Below, piece after piece: positions 6,769 through 9,754 of a DNA stretch of 9,754 bases (positions are counted from its first letter, which is position 1; each line of letters starts with the position of its first letter). This DNA comes from Clostridia bacterium (GTDB lineage Bacteria > UBA6262 > WVXT01 > JAUXBS01), in the NCBI GenBank assembly GCA_030619245.1, contig JAUXBS010000026.1:1-9754 (forward strand), given 5' to 3'. A program made the position numbers and the translations under genes. Under the pieces are notes generated by a model. That model was not told the origin of the DNA, did no database searches, and saw only the letters and a program-made list of their open reading frames with translations.

Positions 6769-7449
6769 TCAGTAAATAAGTTCCTTTAATTCCTTCACGT
6801 TTGTAATGTAGATATACTTGTTTTCAATGATTATACAATTGTTCTTCTTGAAACTCAGCAGTGTCCTGCTGACCATCTCTCTTGCCGTGCCAACCATGTC
6901 AGCAAGCTCCTGGTGGGTTAATTTTAGATTAATTTTTACTCCCCTGTCAGTCTTTATCCCGTACTTCTCCATCAGGTTTATCAGGGTTATAGCAATACGC
7001 CCGAGAACGTTCTGAAAAGAAAGCGCCTCTATCTCCCTGTCTGCCTTGCGCAGCCGGGCGCACAAGGCTCTCATCACTTTTATACTTACAACAGGATTGT
7101 TTTTAACATGTTTCTCAAAAATCCTTTTCTTTAGAACTATGACCTCCGTATCTTCAGCAGCCGAAGCCGTCGCTGACCGTATTTCCTTTTCCAGGATTGC
7201 CATTTCACCAAGAAAGTCTCCCTTGCCGAGGATGTCCAGTGTTTTCACCTGGCCCCCGGTGGAAGTTTTAAAAACCTTGATCATGCCCGAGATAATAATG
7301 AACATGCTCTCACCTTGTTCTCCCTCAGAAAAAACAATATCCCGCTTGTTGAACCTCTTCGTCCCGGTAATCTTATTCATTTCATCCAGTTCATTTTCAC
7401 TAATCTTTGAAAAAATAGGAACTTTTTTTAAAAATGCAGCCTTTTCCAT
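6769..7449 (-). CDS. CRP/FNR-family transcriptional regulator
   Basis: Regulator of 226 residues with an N-terminal cyclic-nucleotide-binding domain (about 10-125), a long C-helix (about 123-147) and a winged helix-turn-helix domain (about 148-226). The phosphate-binding cassette keeps the cAMP-type residues G81, E82, R91 and S92 (FLGEMAILEKEIRSATASA). The recognition helix TAREMVSR keeps R190, E191 and R195, as in E. coli CRP, suggesting a TGTGA-like half-site. There is no FNR-type cysteine cluster; the only Cys are 130 and 205. By alignment, the C-helix positions equivalent to E. coli Thr127/Ser128 are Ala136/Asp137, so cAMP specificity is not assured. The ATG at 7449 is chosen for its strong AAGGGAGGT site nine bases upstream; an in-frame GTG at 7488 has none. 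The adjacent downstream adenylate cyclase suggests a shared circuit. Confidence 0.92.
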   Translation of the reverse strand: MEKAAFLKKVPIFSKISENELDEMNKITGTKRFNKRDIVFSEGEQGESMFIIISGMIKVFKTSTGGQVKTLDILGKGDFLGEMAILEKEIRSATASAAEDTEVIVLKKRIFEKHVKNNPVVSIKVMRALCARLRKADREIEALSFQNVLGRIAITLINLMEKYGIKTDRGVKINLKLTHQELADMVGTAREMVSRTLLSFKKNNCIIIENKYIYITNVKELKELIY

Positions 7450-7458
7450 TTCGAATTT

Positions 7459-7467
7459 ACCTCCCTT
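7459..7467 (-). promoter_or_regulatory. Strong Shine-Dalgarno of the CRP-like gene
   Basis: Minus-strand AAGGGAGGT, nine bases before ATG 7449. It is the best ribosome site in the window and fixes the start, shortening the longest open frame by 13 codons. Confidence 0.8.
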
Positions 7468-7514
7468 GAAAACATTCTGCAGTACCACGAAAAATCAAAC
7501 TTCTCCATTAAACC

Positions 7515-8459
7515 TTATTTAAACAGCAATTTCATTATTGCCTTCTGAACGTGGAGCCGGTTTTCCGCCTGATCGAAAACCACAGAGTGCGGCCCGTCTA
7601 TAACTTCATCCGTAATCTCCTCCCCCCGGTGAGCAGGCAGGCAGTGCATTACAATAACATCCTTTTTTGCTTTTGAAAGTAATTCTGAATTCACCTGGAA
7701 TTCCTGAAAATCCTTCTTGTTTATCTTCCTGCCATCCACATTGCCCATGCTCTTCCATACATCAGTGTATATTACATCGGCATTTCTGACTGCTTCAAGG
7801 GGAGTATGTGAAACCGATATCCCGGCACTGGTTTCCTTTGATGCTTCCAGGCATCGATTCAAGATATCCCTGTCAGGTTCATATCCCGCCGGAGAACATA
7901 CAACCAGCTCCAGTCCAAGCTTTGAGGCCAGGTTCATCCAGGAATTAGCGATATTATTACCATCACCGATATAAACAACCTTCAAGCCGGATAAATCCGG
8001 CGCTTCCCTGCGGGTACAGCCGATGGATTTTTTCTCCATTATTGTAAAAACATCACAGATAACCTGACATGGATGAAGCAGGTCGGTAAGGCCGTTTATC
8101 ACAGGTATTGTACTGCAGGACGCCAGTTCTATTACATCATCATGGGCATAAGCCCTTATCACTATTCCATTCAGGTACCTTGAAAGGGCTTTTGCGGTAT
8201 CCTTGATGGTTTCACCACGCTTCAACTGCATGTCAGCTGTGTTGAGAAATATTGTGTAGCCACCAAGCTGGTGTATTCCGACTTCAAAGGAAACCCTGGT
8301 CCTCGTGGACGGCTTCTGGAATATCATCCCAATGACCCTGCCCCTTAAGAACAGTTTATCCTTATCCGTTTCTTTTTTCAGCTCCCCTGCCGCTGTCAGA
8401 ACCTCAAATATTTCTCCTGACTCAAGATCATGAATTGAAATTAAATCCTTGCTATTCAT
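7515..8459 (-). CDS. argF: Ornithine carbamoyltransferase
   Basis: Transfers the carbamoyl group from carbamoyl phosphate to ornithine to give citrulline, in arginine biosynthesis (or, in reverse, in catabolism). It is a cytosolic enzyme of 314 residues, typical for the family. Carbamoyl-phosphate-binding motifs are STRTR (51-55) and HPCQ (129-132). The ornithine loop DVWKSMG (233-239) contains the SMG triplet that separates ornithine from other carbamoyltransferases. HCLPAHRG (272-279) carries the catalytic Cys, and FDQAENRLHVQKA closes the protein. The ATG at 8459 is preceded by AGAGAGG at normal spacing. It follows the M20 hydrolase by 60 bp. If that enzyme deacetylates N-acetylornithine, the two genes would be consecutive steps. 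No carbamate kinase or arginine deiminase is in view, so a biosynthetic role is favoured. Confidence 0.95.
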   Translation of the reverse strand: MNSKDLISIHDLESGEIFEVLTAAGELKKETDKDKLFLRGRVIGMIFQKPSTRTRVSFEVGIHQLGGYTIFLNTADMQLKRGETIKDTAKALSRYLNGIVIRAYAHDDVIELASCSTIPVINGLTDLLHPCQVICDVFTIMEKKSIGCTRREAPDLSGLKVVYIGDGNNIANSWMNLASKLGLELVVCSPAGYEPDRDILNRCLEASKETSAGISVSHTPLEAVRNADVIYTDVWKSMGNVDGRKINKKDFQEFQVNSELLSKAKKDVIVMHCLPAHRGEEITDEVIDGPHSVVFDQAENRLHVQKAIMKLLFK

Positions 8460-8519
8460 TATCAGCCTCTCTTAAACAACAATTGTGGAATATCACTTTA
8501 CAGTATGAATTCCCCGGTA

Positions 8520-9677
8520 TTAATCCCCGGCCGTATTCACGAACATTTTCGGGAACAGGGCATAAAACATTACCGCCTTCATAACTTCTTCAACTTTTAT
8601 ACTTTCATTGGGAACGTGGCAATGTTTCTCATTCCCCGGGCCGAAACCCAGGGTGGGTATTTTCTTCTCCCCCATTGTATAAGAACCGTTGGTGCAAAAC
8701 GGCCACAGGTGGACTTCCGGTTTGTTTTCAAAAACACATTTATATGTCTTAACCGCTGATTTTAACATTGCATGTTCTTTATCCATGAGCCAGGCGGGGA
8801 AAAACCTGTTCAAAACCTCAACCCTTCCACCCCTGCCGGCAAGCGCTTTCATTTCCCTCATTACTTTTTGCTTTGTTTCTTTTTCAGTCGTCCTCCTGTC
8901 AAGGTATATCACACAACTGTCAGGAACCGTATTGAGCGAGGCGCCTCCGGATTCAATCCCGGTAACGCTTATTGTACTCCTGCCGAGAACCGAGTTAAGT
9001 TGAAACGACTTGTTCATGTTTTCCACTTTTTTAACCAGGGGATTCATCCTGTATATAGCGTTTATCCCCTTCTCAGGAATACTGGCATGAACTGATTTCC
9101 CCCTGGTTGTTATCTTCACCCCTATCCTTCCCTTATGCCCTCTTATAACCCTTAAACCGCTTGGTTCTCCTATGATTACGCATTCAGGCCTTCCGGTAAT
9201 TTTTAAAACTTCGCTGATACCCCTGCCCTCCGCTTCCTCTTCAAGAACGCTTGCGGATACGAAAAGAGAATAATCGCTTTCAAGCCCCAGGAGCTTGATA
9301 AGTTTACCCGCAAAAACCATTGCCGCAACCGAACCTTTATCATCGCAGGAACCCCTTCCGTAAAGAACGCCTTTTCTTAAAACCGCGCCGTACGGATTGC
9401 CGGTCCATTTTTTTACATCCCCTATTCCCACTGTATCTATATGAGCATCATACAATATGCGCTTTTTGCCACTCCCTATTCTCCCTATAACACTTCCGGA
9501 TTTACTTACGGTTACCCTGTCAAACCCGGCATCTTTCATTTCCCTTTTAACCCTGTCTGAAACCCTGCCCTCATTACCGCTGAGGCTTTTAATCCTTACA
9601 ATATCCTTTAAAAACCTGACCAGCCGGGATTTTTCCTTAATTGCTGTCTTTTTAACAAGAGTCCATTCGGATGTCAT
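8520..9677 (-). CDS. M20-family metallo-hydrolase (YgeY/ArgE/DapE-like)
   Basis: Zinc-dependent amidohydrolase/peptidase of 385 residues in the M20 family. The metal and catalytic residues are intact: H79 and D81 (YDAHIDT), bridging D112 (GRGSCDDKG), general base E146 with metal ligand E147 (LEEEAEG), E171 (GEPS) and H354 (KHCHVPNE). The dimerisation (lid) domain lies at about 180-290 (RGHKGRIGVKITTRGKSVHAS). DAHIDTVGIG, LDRRTT, FCTNGSYTMG and FGPGNEKHCHVPNE resemble the YgeY subgroup more than classic ArgE or DapE. The substrate is unproven. Next to argF, N-acetylornithine or a carrier-protein-bound ornithine is plausible, but YgeY-type enzymes also sit beside carbamoyltransferases in purine/selenium-linked clusters. 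The ATG at 9677 has a weak GGA six bases upstream. Its start lies 20 bp after the stop of the preceding partial gene. Confidence 0.88.
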   Translation of the reverse strand: MTSEWTLVKKTAIKEKSRLVRFLKDIVRIKSLSGNEGRVSDRVKREMKDAGFDRVTVSKSGSVIGRIGSGKKRILYDAHIDTVGIGDVKKWTGNPYGAVLRKGVLYGRGSCDDKGSVAAMVFAGKLIKLLGLESDYSLFVSASVLEEEAEGRGISEVLKITGRPECVIIGEPSGLRVIRGHKGRIGVKITTRGKSVHASIPEKGINAIYRMNPLVKKVENMNKSFQLNSVLGRSTISVTGIESGGASLNTVPDSCVIYLDRRTTEKETKQKVMREMKALAGRGGRVEVLNRFFPAWLMDKEHAMLKSAVKTYKCVFENKPEVHLWPFCTNGSYTMGEKKIPTLGFGPGNEKHCHVPNESIKVEEVMKAVMFYALFPKMFVNTAGD

Positions 9678-9697
9678 TTAGTTTCCGTTTTTTCGTG

Positions 9698-9754
9698 TTA
9701 CTTTTTCTTCTCTTCTTCTTTTATAACGATTCCTAATTTATTGACTGCCATTGA
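9698..9754 (-). CDS. C-terminal tail of an unidentified upstream gene
   Basis: The only reading frame open to the right edge on the minus strand ends at TAA 9700-9698 and encodes SMAVNKLGIVIKEEEKKK. The other two frames stop within seven codons. A charged Lys/Glu-rich tail is a common protein C-terminus, but the fragment is too short to assign. The 20-bp gap to the M20 hydrolase suggests cotranscription. A 17-codon peptide starting at the ATG at 9751 is possible but less likely. Confidence 0.5.
   Translation of the reverse strand, partial: SMAVNKLGIVIKEEEKKK

Noticed and set aside
8482..8500. TGTGGAATATCACT in the argF upstream gap as a possible CRP/FNR site
   Set aside because: The half-sites are four bases apart, whereas CRP-type sites need six between TGTGA and TCACA. 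One half is also mismatched.

Overview
Every gene I can support lies on the minus strand, so transcription runs from the right edge (9754) to the left edge (1). Most gaps are under about 65 bp, and I see no convincing terminator. The layout looks like one long operon or closely abutting operons. The exception is a 294-bp stretch between rnfD and rnfG.

In transcription order: the last 18 codons of an unidentified gene (9754-9698); an M20-family metallo-hydrolase of the YgeY/ArgE/DapE type; ornithine carbamoyltransferase (argF); a CRP/FNR-family regulator; a CHASE2 class III adenylate cyclase; a DUF3307-type membrane protein; a GAF + HD-GYP protein (predicted c-di-GMP phosphodiesterase); then rnfC, rnfD and the 5' part of rnfG, which runs off the left edge. 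The first two complete genes suggest ornithine/arginine metabolism. The next four form a signalling block that can make one second messenger (cAMP) and hydrolyse another (c-di-GMP), with a candidate cyclic-nucleotide-responsive transcription factor directly upstream of the cyclase. The last three encode part of the Rnf ferredoxin:NAD+ ion-translocating oxidoreductase. The HD-GYP gene is translationally coupled to rnfC.

The most unusual stretch is 362-655. It holds a nested, imperfectly palindromic, MITE-like element. Its inner palindrome spans about 420-615, and 20-nt outer inverted repeats (19/20 identical) lie at 383-402 and 662-681. The right outer repeat lies inside the 3' end of rnfD and encodes that protein's last residues, so the element may have rewritten the RnfD C-terminus and separated rnfD from rnfG. 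RnfD also has a variant flavinylation motif (D-G-I-S-C-A-S).

The organism is probably an anaerobic or facultative bacterium with Rnf-based energy conservation and rich cyclic-nucleotide signalling. The rnfC-D-G order, the CHASE2 cyclase and the GAF/HD-GYP protein fit many uncultured anaerobic phyla as well as Desulfobacterota-like lineages. I cannot place it taxonomically with confidence. Start codons were re-chosen from visible Shine-Dalgarno sites for the CRP-like gene (7449), the DUF3307 gene (4764) and the HD-GYP gene (4045).
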